Of a DNA stretch of 64,000 nt, positions 28,763 through 37,647 are shown one piece after another (the first letter of the stretch is position 1; the number at the start of each line of letters is the position of its first letter). The DNA lies in NCBI GenBank assembly GCA_965146665.1, contig CBCTHE010000015.1:1-64000 (forward strand), written 5' to 3'. Both the position numbers and the translations under genes were made by a program. The DNA comes from Ructibacterium sp965146665. GTDB taxonomy: Bacteria > Bacillota > Clostridia > Monoglobales > Monoglobaceae. The notes beneath the pieces were generated by a model, which did no database searches, was not told the DNA's origin, and saw only the letters and a list, made by a program, of their open reading frames with translations.

Positions 28763-29617
28763 TTATGACCTGTGCTTCAAATACTGGAGCGGGGTTGTGC
28801 CCTTGTATTTTTTGAATACCTTGATAAAGTAATTTACATCATTGAAGCCGCAGTCCAGCGCGATGCTGAGAATGCTGTCATTGGTCATGCAGAGTTTTTC
28901 ACAGGCGCATTCGACCCGGTAATAGTTCAGGTATTCGATGGGGGACTTGCGGGTCATCTCCCGGAAAAAACGGCAGAAGTAATTGGGATTCATATGGGCG
29001 CACCCGGCCAGCTCGCCTAGGGAGAGCGGCTCCGTATAGTGGAGGGCGATATAGTTCAGCACCCGCTTGAACTCCTTGAACTTTTTGGCGTGGGCCATGT
29101 TGTTTTCCGGCAGTTCCATGAAGCGGTTTTCCTGAAGCGCAAGGCCCAGAAACCGGAACAGGGCGCCCTCTGTGATCAGCGTATAGCCCGTCTGCCGCCC
29201 GCTGAGGGCATGGGCCATGGTGCGGAAGGTATCCTGAAAGGCGGTCTCCGCCGCCGGAAAGTGGGAGCGGATCCGCTTTTGCTGGTTCAGGAGCGGCTCC
29301 AGACTCTCCTGTGTGGACAGGTGATTTTTCAGATAGAAGTCCATGTCAAAAACAATACATTCATAGTGACATTGCTTTGGCGTGCCGCTGTGGAGAAATC
29401 CGCTGTTGACGAACACTGCCTCCCCCTGTTTCACCCGGAGCTCCTCCCGGTTGAGGATCAGCAGAAGCTCCCCCTGGAGCACCCGGATGATCTCGTATTC
29501 GTCATGCCAATGGGGCGGCATGTTGTATCTGGGATGGGTTGGGGTTACATGATAATAGGCAAAGGGAAAGCCGGCACTGCCCCGGGTCAGATCCTCCCTG
29601 TACTCCAAATACCGCAT
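28763..29617 (-). CDS. cupin-AraC family transcriptional regulator
   Basis: This 284-residue regulator has an N-terminal cupin sugar-sensing barrel. The segment PPHWHDEYEIIRVLQGELLLILN includes the HWH..E pattern near residue 35. The C-terminal AraC-type double helix-turn-helix (about 185-284) reads LAGCAHMNPNYFCRFFREMT and ALDCGFNDVNYFIKVFKKYKG. The start at 29617 is eight bases after GGAGG; an ATG two codons earlier touches the site. It is divergent from the L-fucose isomerase/aldolase genes, so it is probably their activator, responding to fucose or a related sugar (inference from position). Confidence 0.85.
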   Translation of the reverse strand: MRYLEYREDLTRGSAGFPFAYYHVTPTHPRYNMPPHWHDEYEIIRVLQGELLLILNREELRVKQGEAVFVNSGFLHSGTPKQCHYECIVFDMDFYLKNHLSTQESLEPLLNQQKRIRSHFPAAETAFQDTFRTMAHALSGRQTGYTLITEGALFRFLGLALQENRFMELPENNMAHAKKFKEFKRVLNYIALHYTEPLSLGELAGCAHMNPNYFCRFFREMTRKSPIEYLNYYRVECACEKLCMTNDSILSIALDCGFNDVNYFIKVFKKYKGTTPLQYLKHRS

Positions 29618-29663
29618 CTGCATGACCTCCTATAAAAAAGTGAATATTTTGCTATTTTTTATT

Positions 29664-29692
29664 ATAATAGCATGAGAAATCCCGGATGTCAA
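29664..29692 (-). promoter_or_regulatory. promoter of the AraC-type regulator
   Basis: On the minus strand, TTGACA (29687-29692), a 17-base spacer and TATTAT (29664-29669) lie 47 bases before the regulator start. Confidence 0.75.
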
Positions 29693-29696
29693 TTGC

Positions 29697-29702
29697 TATA
29701 AT
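29697..29702 (+). promoter_or_regulatory. -10 element of the fucose genes, no good -35
   Basis: TATAAT faces the fucose isomerase gene, but the position 17 bases upstream reads GAGAAA. A poor -35 is typical of activator-dependent promoters. The -10 abuts the divergent regulator's -35, so the two promoters overlap. Confidence 0.45.
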
Positions 29703-29853
29703 ACAGGTGTATAAGCAGGATTCCGGCGCGGAGGCGGCCACAGGGGCCTCCGGGGGACTGACTGCGCCGAGGAACCGGCACAGCGGTCTGATCTGCGGGC
29801 CGGCGTGATGACAATGTTATGGAGATTAAATTTGAGAAACGGAGGTAATAAAA

Positions 29854-31650
29854 ATGGCAGAAAACAGATATGTGGGCGAGTATCCGGTGATCGGTATCCG
29901 CCCCACCATTGATGGACGGAGAGGGGCGATGAAAATCCGGGAATCCCTGGAGGATCAGACCATGAATATGGCCCGGTCTGCAGCCAGGCTCTTTGAGGAG
30001 AATCTGCGCTATTCCAACGGTGAACCGGTAAAGGTGATCCTTGCGGATACCACAATCGGCCGTGTGGCAGAGGCGGCGGCCTGTGAGGAGAAATTCCGGA
30101 AGGCGGGCGTAGGCGTGACCCTGACCGTGACCCCCTGCTGGTGCTATGGCGCGGAGACCATGGATATGGATCCCGGCACCATCAAAGCGGTGTGGGGTTT
30201 CAACGGCACAGAGCGTCCCGGCGCGGTATACCTGGCCTCAGTCCTGGCGACCCATGCCCAGAAGGGACTGCCGGCCTTTGGGATCTACGGCCGCGATGTG
30301 CAGGAGGCGGACGATACGGAGATCCCGGCGGACGTGCGGGAGAAACTGCTCCGGTTTGGCCGGGCCGCTGTGGCTGCGGCCACCATGCGCGGCAAGTCCT
30401 ATCTGCAGATCGGCTCCATCTGTATGGGAATCGGCGGTTCCATCATTGACCCCGCCTTTATTGAGGACTATCTCGGTATGCGTGTGGAGTCCGTGGACGA
30501 GGTGGAGATCATCCGCCGCATGACTGAGGGCATCTATGATGAAAAGGAATACGAAAGGGCGCTGGCCTGGACCAAGGCCAACTGTCAGGAGGGTTTTGAC
30601 AAGAATCCGGAGGAGCTGAGAAAGTCGCCGGAGCAGAAGGAAAAGGACTGGGAGTTCGTGGTCAAGATGATGTGCATCATCAAGGACCTGATGAACGGCA
30701 ATCCCAATCTGCCCAAGGGCTGTGAGGAGGAAATGGTGGGCCACAACGCGCTGGCCGCCGGTTTCCAGGGCCAGCGGCAGTGGACGGATTTTTATCCCAA
30801 CTGCGACTTTGCCGAGGCCATGCTCAACACCTCCTTTGACTGGAACGGCGCGCGTGAGCCGTATGTTCTGGCAACGGAAAACGACGTGCTCAACGGTCTG
30901 GGCATGATGTTCATGAAGCTGCTGACCAACCGGGCACAGATCTTTGCGGACGTCCGGACCTACTGGAGCCCGGAGGCGGTCAAGCGGGCCACAGGCTATG
31001 AGATTGAGGGCATTGCCAAAGAGGCAGGCGGATTCATCCACCTGATCAACTCCGGCGCAGCCTGTCTGGACGCCAGCGGCCAGGCAAAGGATGCCCAGGG
31101 AAACGGCGTGATGAAGCCCTGGTATGAGGTCACAGAGGCGGATCAGAAAGCAATTCTGGATGCCACCACCTGGAACTATGCGGACTGCGGCTATTTCCGC
31201 GGCGGCGGGTTCTCGTCCCGGTTTGTGACAGACGCGGAGATGCCTGTCACCATGATTCGGCTGAATCTGGTCAAGGGCCTTGGCCCTGTGCTCCAGATTG
31301 CGGAGGGCTGGACTGTAAAACTGCCGGACGAGGTTTCAGACAAGCTGTGGAAGCGGACGGACTACACCTGGCCCTGCACCTGGTTTGCACCCAGAACCAC
31401 CGGCGAGGGCGCTTTTAAAACCGCCTATGACGTGATGAACAACTGGGGCGCAAACCACGGCGCCATCAGCTGCGGACATATTGGGGCAGATCTGATCACC
31501 CTTTGTTCCATGCTGCGGATTCCGGTCAGCATGCACAATGTCCCGGAGGACCAGATTTTCCGTCCGGCGGCATGGAATGCCTTCGGCATGGATAAGGAGG
31601 GCCAGGACTACCGCGCCTGCGCCGCCTACGGACCCTTTTTCAAGCGGTAA
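29854..31650 (+). CDS. fucI: L-fucose isomerase
   Basis: This 598-residue enzyme is full length for the family. It converts L-fucose to L-fuculose (and often D-arabinose to D-ribulose) with Mn2+ in the cytoplasm. It shows the N-terminal IGIRPTIDGRRGAMKIRESLEDQT, the central WGFNGTERPGAVYLA and GSICMGIGGSIIDPAF, and the C-terminal active-site region through HIGADL and SMHNVPEDQIFRPAAW. GGAGG lies nine bases before the ATG. The fuculose-phosphate aldolase gene follows, but no fuculokinase gene or fucose permease is present, so these must lie elsewhere. The divergent AraC-type regulator probably controls it. Confidence 0.95.
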   Translation: MAENRYVGEYPVIGIRPTIDGRRGAMKIRESLEDQTMNMARSAARLFEENLRYSNGEPVKVILADTTIGRVAEAAACEEKFRKAGVGVTLTVTPCWCYGAETMDMDPGTIKAVWGFNGTERPGAVYLASVLATHAQKGLPAFGIYGRDVQEADDTEIPADVREKLLRFGRAAVAAATMRGKSYLQIGSICMGIGGSIIDPAFIEDYLGMRVESVDEVEIIRRMTEGIYDEKEYERALAWTKANCQEGFDKNPEELRKSPEQKEKDWEFVVKMMCIIKDLMNGNPNLPKGCEEEMVGHNALAAGFQGQRQWTDFYPNCDFAEAMLNTSFDWNGAREPYVLATENDVLNGLGMMFMKLLTNRAQIFADVRTYWSPEAVKRATGYEIEGIAKEAGGFIHLINSGAACLDASGQAKDAQGNGVMKPWYEVTEADQKAILDATTWNYADCGYFRGGGFSSRFVTDAEMPVTMIRLNLVKGLGPVLQIAEGWTVKLPDEVSDKLWKRTDYTWPCTWFAPRTTGEGAFKTAYDVMNNWGANHGAISCGHIGADLITLCSMLRIPVSMHNVPEDQIFRPAAWNAFGMDKEGQDYRACAAYGPFFKR

Positions 31651-31702
31651 CAGAGTCATTTGCAGGGACGGTCCGCCGCCCCGGAAGGAAGGATGAAACA
31701 CA

Positions 31703-32398
31703 ATGGAATTGAGTTATATGGATGTAAGGGAACAGATCTGCGACATTTGCCATAAGATGTGGCAGCTGGGCTGGGTGGCGGCCAATGACGGCAACGTGTC
31801 GGTCAAGCTTCAGGACGGAAGCTTCATGGCCACGCCCACCGGCATCAGCAAGAGCTTTATCACCCCGGAAAAGCTGGTCCGCATCGACGGCGAGGGGAAC
31901 ATACTGGAGGCGCAGGAGGGGTTCCGGCCCTCCTCCGAAATCAAGATGCATCTGCGCTGTTATCAGGAGCGGGACGACGTGGGCGCTGTGGTCCATGCCC
32001 ATCCGCCGGTGGCCACCGGCTATGCGGTTGCCCGCAAGGCCCTGGATGAATACTCCATGATTGAGACGGTGATTGCGCTGGGCTCGATCCCGGTGACCCC
32101 CTATGGCACGCCGTCCACCTATGAGGTGCCGGATGCCATCGCCCCTTATCTTGGCGAGCATGACGCGGTGCTCCTGATGAACCACGGCGCGCTGACCGTG
32201 GGCGCGGACGCCATTACGGCCTATTACCGGATGGAGACGCTGGAGCTGTTCGCGAAGATCAGCATGTACGCGCACCTTCTGGGCGGTGCCAAGGAGATCT
32301 CAGGCGAGAACATTGACCGGCTGATCCAGATGCGCGCCGGATACGGCGTGACCGGAAAACATCCGGGCTATAAAAAATACAACACGGAAGAAAAGTAA
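31703..32398 (+). CDS. fucA: L-fuculose-1-phosphate aldolase (class II aldolase/adducin family)
   Basis: This 231-residue zinc aldolase splits L-fuculose-1-phosphate into dihydroxyacetone phosphate and L-lactaldehyde. The zinc histidines appear in VVHAHPPVATGYAV and later in NHGALTVG; the N-terminal GNVS and TPTGISK phosphate-binding segments are present. Closely related class II aldolases act on rhamnulose or ribulose phosphates, but the adjacent fucose isomerase favours fuculose. The gene lies 52 bases after the isomerase, preceded by GGAAGGA, and ends at a strong terminator. Confidence 0.88.
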   Translation: MELSYMDVREQICDICHKMWQLGWVAANDGNVSVKLQDGSFMATPTGISKSFITPEKLVRIDGEGNILEAQEGFRPSSEIKMHLRCYQERDDVGAVVHAHPPVATGYAVARKALDEYSMIETVIALGSIPVTPYGTPSTYEVPDAIAPYLGEHDAVLLMNHGALTVGADAITAYYRMETLELFAKISMYAHLLGGAKEISGENIDRLIQMRAGYGVTGKHPGYKKYNTEEK

Positions 32399-32402
32399 AG
32401 AT

Positions 32403-32437
32403 CAGCCCCGGAGGGAACCCCTCCGGGGTTCTTTTTT
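32403..32437 (+). terminator. terminator of the fucose operon
   Basis: The stem AGCCCCGGAGG / CCTCCGGGGTT with a small loop is followed by CTTTTTTGC. Confidence 0.9.
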
Positions 32438-32517
32438 GCTTCCGAAGTTCTTTCCCTGATAAAAAAGGAAAAGAGGAAGAGGAAATAAAAAAACAGGGGA
32501 AATTTTCGCTTCAAAAA

Positions 32518-32542
32518 AGGAAATCGCGCCTTTGTGTCGAAT
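32518..32542 (+). promoter_or_regulatory. possible sigma-H-like promoter upstream of gyrA
   Basis: AGGAAAT (32518-32524), 11 bases and GTCGAAT (32536-32542) fit the Bacillus sigma-H pattern. No convincing TTGACA/TATAAT pair is seen in the 170 bases before gyrA. This is a pattern match only. Confidence 0.3.
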
Positions 32543-32608
32543 TATTAAAGGTAAAGCATTTGTTGTTTTAAAGGAAATTGTGAAATCCAGAAACGAGGAG
32601 AATTCAGA

Positions 32609-35116
32609 ATGGCAGAAGAACTATTTGACACCTCAAAATTGAAGATCATCCCTGTTGAGATCAACAGCGAGATGAAAAAATCCTATATTGACTATGCCAT
32701 GTCCGTGATTGTGGGACGTGCGCTTCCGGATGTGCGGGACGGCCTGAAGCCGGTGCACCGCCGGATTCTGTACGCCATGTATGAGGACGGTATCACGCCG
32801 GACAAGGCCTACCGCAAGTGCGCGACCACGGTTGGTAACGTGCTGGGCCGGTACCATCCGCACGGCGACGCTTCGGTCTATGACGCAATGGTGCGTATGG
32901 CGCAGGATTTCTCCCTGCGCTATCCCACGGTGGACGGCCACGGTAACTTTGGTTCGGTTGACGGTGACGGCGCGGCCGCCTACCGTTATACAGAAGCCAG
33001 AATGTCAAAGCTTTCCATGCATATGCTCACGGATATTGAGAAGGACACCGTTGACTTCATGCCGAACTTTGATGAGAGCCGGAAGGAGCCCATTGTGCTC
33101 CCCTCCCGTTTTCCGCATCTGCTGGTAAACGGCTCCAACGGTATTGCCGTGGGTATGGCGACCAATATCCCGCCCCACAATCTGGGCGAGGTGATCGACG
33201 GGATTGTGGCGCTGATTGACAATCCTGAAATCACCATTGACGAGCTGATGGAATACATACCCGGCCCTGACTTCCCCACCGGTGCACAGATCATGGGCGT
33301 CAGCGGCATCCGCGCCGCCTATCATACGGGCCGCGGCAAGATCCGGGTCCGGGCCCGGGCGGAGATTGAGGACTGGAAGGATAACCGGCAGCGGATCATT
33401 GTGACCGAGATCCCCTATGGGGTCAACAAGGCCCGGCTGATTGAGAAGATTGCGGAGCTGGTCCATGACAAGCGCGTGGAGGGCATCTCCGACCTGCGCG
33501 ATGAATCGGACCGCGACGGTATGCGGATCGTCATTGAGCTCAAGCGTGACGTGAACGCCACCATTATCTTAAACCAGCTGTATAAGTATACCCAGCTGGA
33601 GGACAGCTTCAGCGTGATCATGCTGGCCCTGGTGAACCAGACCGATCCCCGGGTGCTGAACCTGAAAGAGGTGCTTGTGAACTATGTGGACTTCCAGAAG
33701 GAGGTCATTGTTCGCCGGACCCGCTTTGACAAGAAAAAGGCGGAGGCCCGGGCGCATATTCTGGAAGGGCTGACCCTTGCGCTTGACCACATCGACGAGG
33801 TGATCAGCATCATCCGGAACAGCTATAACGACGCCAAGGAAAGGCTGATTGCGCGGTTTGGATTCAGCGACCTGCAGGCGCAGGCCATCCTGGACATGCG
33901 GCTGGCGCGGCTGGCCGGCATGGAGCGGGAGAAGATTGAGAACGAATACGCGGAGGTCAAGGCGCTGATTGCGCACCTGACCGAGGTTCTGGGCAATGAA
34001 CAGATGGTTCTGGACATCCTCAAGGATGAGATCCAGCAGATTAAGGACAAGTTCGGCGACCCGAGACGGACTTCTATTGAGCCCGCGGCGGATGACATTG
34101 ACATTGAGGACCTGATCGAGGAGGAGGACAATGTCATCACCCTGACCCATCAGGGGTATATCAAGCGGCTGGCTGTGGACACCTATAAGAATCAGAAGCG
34201 GGGCGGCAAGGGGATTATTGGACTGCAGACCAAGGAGGAGGACTTTGTCTCCACCATGTTTGTGTCCTCCACCCACGCCCATATCCTGTTCTTTACCAAC
34301 ACCGGAAGGATGTACCGGATCAAGGCCTATCAGATTCCGGAAGGCGGCCGGACGGCCAAGGGAACGGCAGTGGTCAACCTGCTGGCCCTGGAGCCGGGCG
34401 AGTCTATTTCCGCGGTCATTCCCATCCGTGAATATGAAGAGGGAAAATACCTGATGATGTGTACCAGGGCCGGGGTCATCAAAAAGACCGACCTGATGGA
34501 ATACCAGAACGCGCCCAAGGGCGGTAAGATCGCCATCCGTCTGGACGAGGATGACGAGCTGATCCGGGTGAAGCTCACCGACGGCACCCAGGACCTGTTC
34601 ATTGGCACCCACCTGGGCAAGATGATCCGGTTCAACGAGAGCGATGTCCGGGATATGGGCCGGGTGTCCAGAGGCGTCCGGGGCATCCTGCTGGAGGACG
34701 GCGACTATGTGGTTGGAATGAGCATCTTCCGGGAGGACGGGAAAATGCTGGTGGTCAGCGAAAAGGGATTCGGCAAGAAGACCGAGCTGTCTGAATACAA
34801 GTGCCAGTCCCGGGGCGGCAAGGGTACCACCACCTATAAGATCAGCGACGCGACCGGCGCGGTGGCGGGCATCAAGATTGTATCGCCGGAGGACGACGCG
34901 ATTCTCATCACCTCTGAGGGGGTCATCATCCGGATGGACACCGAGGAGATCAGCACCTATGGCCGTGTGACCAAAGGTGTGCGCCTGATGCGGCTTGCGG
35001 ACGGGGTCAGCGTTGTGACGGTTGCCCGCGTGGAGAAAGAGGATGAGGTCGAGCTGGCGGAGGAGCTGGCGGCAGAGGAAACGGCCGGGACAGACTCTGC
35101 GGAAACGGCGGAATAA
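32609..35116 (+). CDS. gyrA: DNA gyrase subunit A
   Basis: This 835-residue cleavage-and-rejoining subunit of gyrase introduces negative supercoils together with GyrB, which is not in the window. The N-terminal breakage domain has SYIDYAMSVIVGRALPDVRDG and the quinolone region HPHGDASVYDAMVRMAQ. The catalytic Tyr is in AAAYRYTEARM (near residue 128). The C-terminal beta-pinwheel contains the gyrase-specific GyrA box QKRGGKG (near residue 530), which separates it from ParC. The position matching E. coli Ser83 is Ala and the Asp87 position is kept. A short acidic tail ends the protein. GAGGAG precedes the ATG. Confidence 0.97.
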   Translation: MAEELFDTSKLKIIPVEINSEMKKSYIDYAMSVIVGRALPDVRDGLKPVHRRILYAMYEDGITPDKAYRKCATTVGNVLGRYHPHGDASVYDAMVRMAQDFSLRYPTVDGHGNFGSVDGDGAAAYRYTEARMSKLSMHMLTDIEKDTVDFMPNFDESRKEPIVLPSRFPHLLVNGSNGIAVGMATNIPPHNLGEVIDGIVALIDNPEITIDELMEYIPGPDFPTGAQIMGVSGIRAAYHTGRGKIRVRARAEIEDWKDNRQRIIVTEIPYGVNKARLIEKIAELVHDKRVEGISDLRDESDRDGMRIVIELKRDVNATIILNQLYKYTQLEDSFSVIMLALVNQTDPRVLNLKEVLVNYVDFQKEVIVRRTRFDKKKAEARAHILEGLTLALDHIDEVISIIRNSYNDAKERLIARFGFSDLQAQAILDMRLARLAGMEREKIENEYAEVKALIAHLTEVLGNEQMVLDILKDEIQQIKDKFGDPRRTSIEPAADDIDIEDLIEEEDNVITLTHQGYIKRLAVDTYKNQKRGGKGIIGLQTKEEDFVSTMFVSSTHAHILFFTNTGRMYRIKAYQIPEGGRTAKGTAVVNLLALEPGESISAVIPIREYEEGKYLMMCTRAGVIKKTDLMEYQNAPKGGKIAIRLDEDDELIRVKLTDGTQDLFIGTHLGKMIRFNESDVRDMGRVSRGVRGILLEDGDYVVGMSIFREDGKMLVVSEKGFGKKTELSEYKCQSRGGKGTTTYKISDATGAVAGIKIVSPEDDAILITSEGVIIRMDTEEISTYGRVTKGVRLMRLADGVSVVTVARVEKEDEVELAEELAAEETAGTDSAETAE

Positions 35117-35131
35117 CGGAGGACAGACGGA

Positions 35132-35992
35132 ATGAAGCGACTGGTTTGCACTGTTTTGGCCGCGGCGCTGGCCGTGTCGGCTCTGGCGGGCTGCGGCAGG
35201 AAAAACAAGACAGACTATTACATGAAGGGATATGAGGCGGTCGAGGAGGGCCGGTATGAGGCGGCGCTCAAGGACTTTCAGACCGCCGCCAAGGCCGGGG
35301 ATGATCAGGCCCAAAAGGCGGCCGACATTGTCTCTGGGTATCTGAACGCCCAGGAGGCCTTTGCCCTGGGTGACGCGGAGGGGGCAAAAGCGTTTTTGAA
35401 GGACATTCCGGAGGACTATAAGTACTACGCCATCGGCGAGGACATTGACACCCTGCGCCGCAGGGTGTACAGCGCGGGCGGCGAGGACAGGCCGGAGGAG
35501 ACGCCCAGGCCCAGCGCCAGCGCTTCGGCCGCGCCAACCGCCTCCGCCGCGGCGGACAAAGAGAACGGTGAGAAGGATTTTTCCAAGCGCGAGGAAATTG
35601 ACCTGGAGCTGCAGCAGATCCGGGAGCTGGTGGAGGAAGGGTATCTGGACCAGGCGGAGGAGCGGCTGGACGGCCTGAACTCCGCATCCCTCACCGACGG
35701 CCAGAAGCGCAAGGCGGACCAGTACCGGGAGGAGATTGCGGAGCAGCGCCGGGAACACAAAAAGGACGGCAGTCAGGATGACGCGGAGTTCACCGCGGAT
35801 AAGGCCGTGGAATATGTCCGGGAAGCATACGGCCTGCAGGGGGACCCGGGGGATGATCCGGCGCCCCGGTATGACAGCGGCGGGAAAAAGTATTATGAGC
35901 TTGTCATCCAGTCCGGAGAGGGCGCATCCGCCGAGATTCTGACCCTCCATATATACAGCGGCGGCGAGATCCGGATTGTTGACCGGCGCTGA
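35132..35992 (+). CDS. lipoprotein with TPR-like N-terminal part
   Basis: This 286-residue protein has a lipobox (SALAGC, Cys near residue 23). Helical pairs such as YYMKGYEAVEEGRYEAALKD (about 30-90) resemble tetratricopeptide repeats. A Pro/Ala/Ser-rich spacer (about 115-140) precedes a second helical segment, and the C-terminal region (about 215-286) is beta-rich. It lies 16 bases after gyrA. The association with gyrA probably has no functional meaning. I recognise no named family; a surface- or membrane-associated scaffold is the most that can be said. Confidence 0.75.
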   Translation: MKRLVCTVLAAALAVSALAGCGRKNKTDYYMKGYEAVEEGRYEAALKDFQTAAKAGDDQAQKAADIVSGYLNAQEAFALGDAEGAKAFLKDIPEDYKYYAIGEDIDTLRRRVYSAGGEDRPEETPRPSASASAAPTASAAADKENGEKDFSKREEIDLELQQIRELVEEGYLDQAEERLDGLNSASLTDGQKRKADQYREEIAEQRREHKKDGSQDDAEFTADKAVEYVREAYGLQGDPGDDPAPRYDSGGKKYYELVIQSGEGASAEILTLHIYSGGEIRIVDRR

Positions 35993-36035
35993 CAGAGGCG
36001 GCCGGGAAATTTTTCGCGTTGGATTGGAGAGAAGC

Positions 36036-36752
36036 ATGAAAAAGATTTTGAGCCGGGTGCGGCGGGCTGTGGACGACTATCAGATGATCCGGGAGGGCGA
36101 CAGGATCGCCGTGGGGGTATCAGGGGGCAAGGACAGCCTTGCCCTGCTGTGTGCCCTGGCGGCTCTGCGCCGCTTTTATCCCCGGAAGTATGAGCTTATC
36201 GCGGTGTCGCTGGACATGGGATATGCCGGAACCAGCTTTGCCGGGGTGCGCGCCCTGTGCGCGCGGCTGGGCGTGGAGTATGTGGTGAAGCAGACGGATA
36301 TCGCGGAGGTTATCTTTGATGTCCGCCGGGAGAAAAATCCCTGTTCCCTGTGCGCCAAAATGCGCAGGGGCGGCGTGAACGATCTGGCGGTGGAGCTGGG
36401 CTGCAGCAAGGTAGCCCTCGGACATCACAACGAGGATGTGCTGGAGACCTTTTTCCTGTCCCTTTTTTATGAGGGGCGGCTGAACTGTTTTTCGCCCGTG
36501 ACCTATTTGTCCAGGCGGGACATCCATGTGATCCGGCCGCTGATCTATGTGCCGGAGGGCGAGATCAAGGGCTATGCCCGGCGGGAGGAGCTCCCCATTG
36601 TGCACAACCCCTGTCCCATGGACGGAAAATCCAAACGGCAGGATATGAAGGAATTTATCAATCAAAAGACAAGGGAAGACAGGTTTTTCAAAACCAAAAT
36701 CATGCATGCCATCCAGACCGGGCTGCCCGCCTGGATTCTGGAGGAGGTATGA
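36036..36752 (+). CDS. TtcA-like tRNA 2-thiocytidine synthetase (PP-loop ATPase)
   Basis: This 238-residue protein carries the PP-loop SGGKDSLALL (near residue 33), the paired cysteines CSLCAKMRRGG (near 105) and a third Cys in HNPCPMDGKSKR (near 195). That cysteine set binds the [4Fe-4S] cluster used by TtcA to thiolate cytidine 32 of tRNAs. The start is ATG 36036 after GGAGAGAAG. It sits between a lipoprotein gene and galU on the same strand; no functional link is evident. A related PP-loop enzyme with another tRNA target is possible. Confidence 0.83.
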   Translation: MKKILSRVRRAVDDYQMIREGDRIAVGVSGGKDSLALLCALAALRRFYPRKYELIAVSLDMGYAGTSFAGVRALCARLGVEYVVKQTDIAEVIFDVRREKNPCSLCAKMRRGGVNDLAVELGCSKVALGHHNEDVLETFFLSLFYEGRLNCFSPVTYLSRRDIHVIRPLIYVPEGEIKGYARREELPIVHNPCPMDGKSKRQDMKEFINQKTREDRFFKTKIMHAIQTGLPAWILEEV

Positions 36753-36774
36753 AGAACGAAAAAGGAGAGAGACC

Positions 36775-37647
36775 ATGAAGAGAGTAAAAAAGGCGGTTAT
36801 ACCCGCGGCCGGATGGGGCACCCGATTCCTGCCGGCGACCAAGGCACTGCCAAAGGAGATGCTCCCCATTGTTGACACCCCCACCATCCAGTATATTGTG
36901 GAAGAGGCGGTCAGCGCGGGGATTGAGGATATATGCGTCATTACCAGCCCCTATAAAAAGGCGGTGGAGGATCATTTCGACCGTTCGCGGGAGCTGGAGT
37001 TCACTCTGGAGGCCAGCGGCAAGGCGGCTATGGCCGAGGAACTGCGGAAGATTGCGGAGCTGACGAGTCTGGTTTCCATCCGCCAGAAGGAGGCGCTGGG
37101 GCTTGGCCACGCAATCCTGTGCGCCAAGAGTTTTGTGGGTGACGAGCCCTTTGCAGTCCTGCTGGGGGACGACGTGGTTTACAATGACGAGAAGCCCTGC
37201 ATCAAACAGCTGGTGGAGGTATACAACGACTGCGGAAAGTCCGTGCTGGGCGTGCAGACCGTGAGCATGGACGATATTCATAAATATGGCTGTGTGGACG
37301 GAAAGCAGGTCGGCGGCCGGCTGTACGAGGTCAGCGGTATGGTGGAGAAGCCGAAGCGGGAGGAGGCGCCCAGCAATGTGGCGGTCCTGGGCCGGTATAT
37401 CATCACGCCGGAGATCTTCGGATATTTGGAACAGACCAAACCCGGCGCGGGCGGTGAGATTCAGCTCACTGACGCGCTCCGGAGCCTTGCCGCGGAGCAG
37501 GGGATGTATGCCTATGATTTTGAGGGAAGGCGCTATGACGTGGGCGATCGGCTTGGCTTTTTGGAGGCGACTGTGGAATTTGCCCTCCGGCGCGAGGATT
37601 TGAAGGATGAGTTCCTCAGGTATCTGGAACAGGTTGTCGGCAAATGA
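36775..37647 (+). CDS. galU: UTP-glucose-1-phosphate uridylyltransferase
   Basis: This 290-residue enzyme makes UDP-glucose from UTP and glucose-1-phosphate, for cell-envelope polysaccharides. The nucleotide-binding signature AAGWGTRFLPATKALPKEM opens the protein, followed by VDTPTIQYIVEEA, LGDDVVYND and the C-terminal YDVGDRLGF segment. The start ATG 36775 follows AAGGAGAGAG. The next gene, an ABC-2 polysaccharide exporter permease, overlaps the stop (ATGA), suggesting a shared role in exporting a glucose-containing polymer. Confidence 0.95.
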   Translation: MKRVKKAVIPAAGWGTRFLPATKALPKEMLPIVDTPTIQYIVEEAVSAGIEDICVITSPYKKAVEDHFDRSRELEFTLEASGKAAMAEELRKIAELTSLVSIRQKEALGLGHAILCAKSFVGDEPFAVLLGDDVVYNDEKPCIKQLVEVYNDCGKSVLGVQTVSMDDIHKYGCVDGKQVGGRLYEVSGMVEKPKREEAPSNVAVLGRYIITPEIFGYLEQTKPGAGGEIQLTDALRSLAAEQGMYAYDFEGRRYDVGDRLGFLEATVEFALRREDLKDEFLRYLEQVVGK

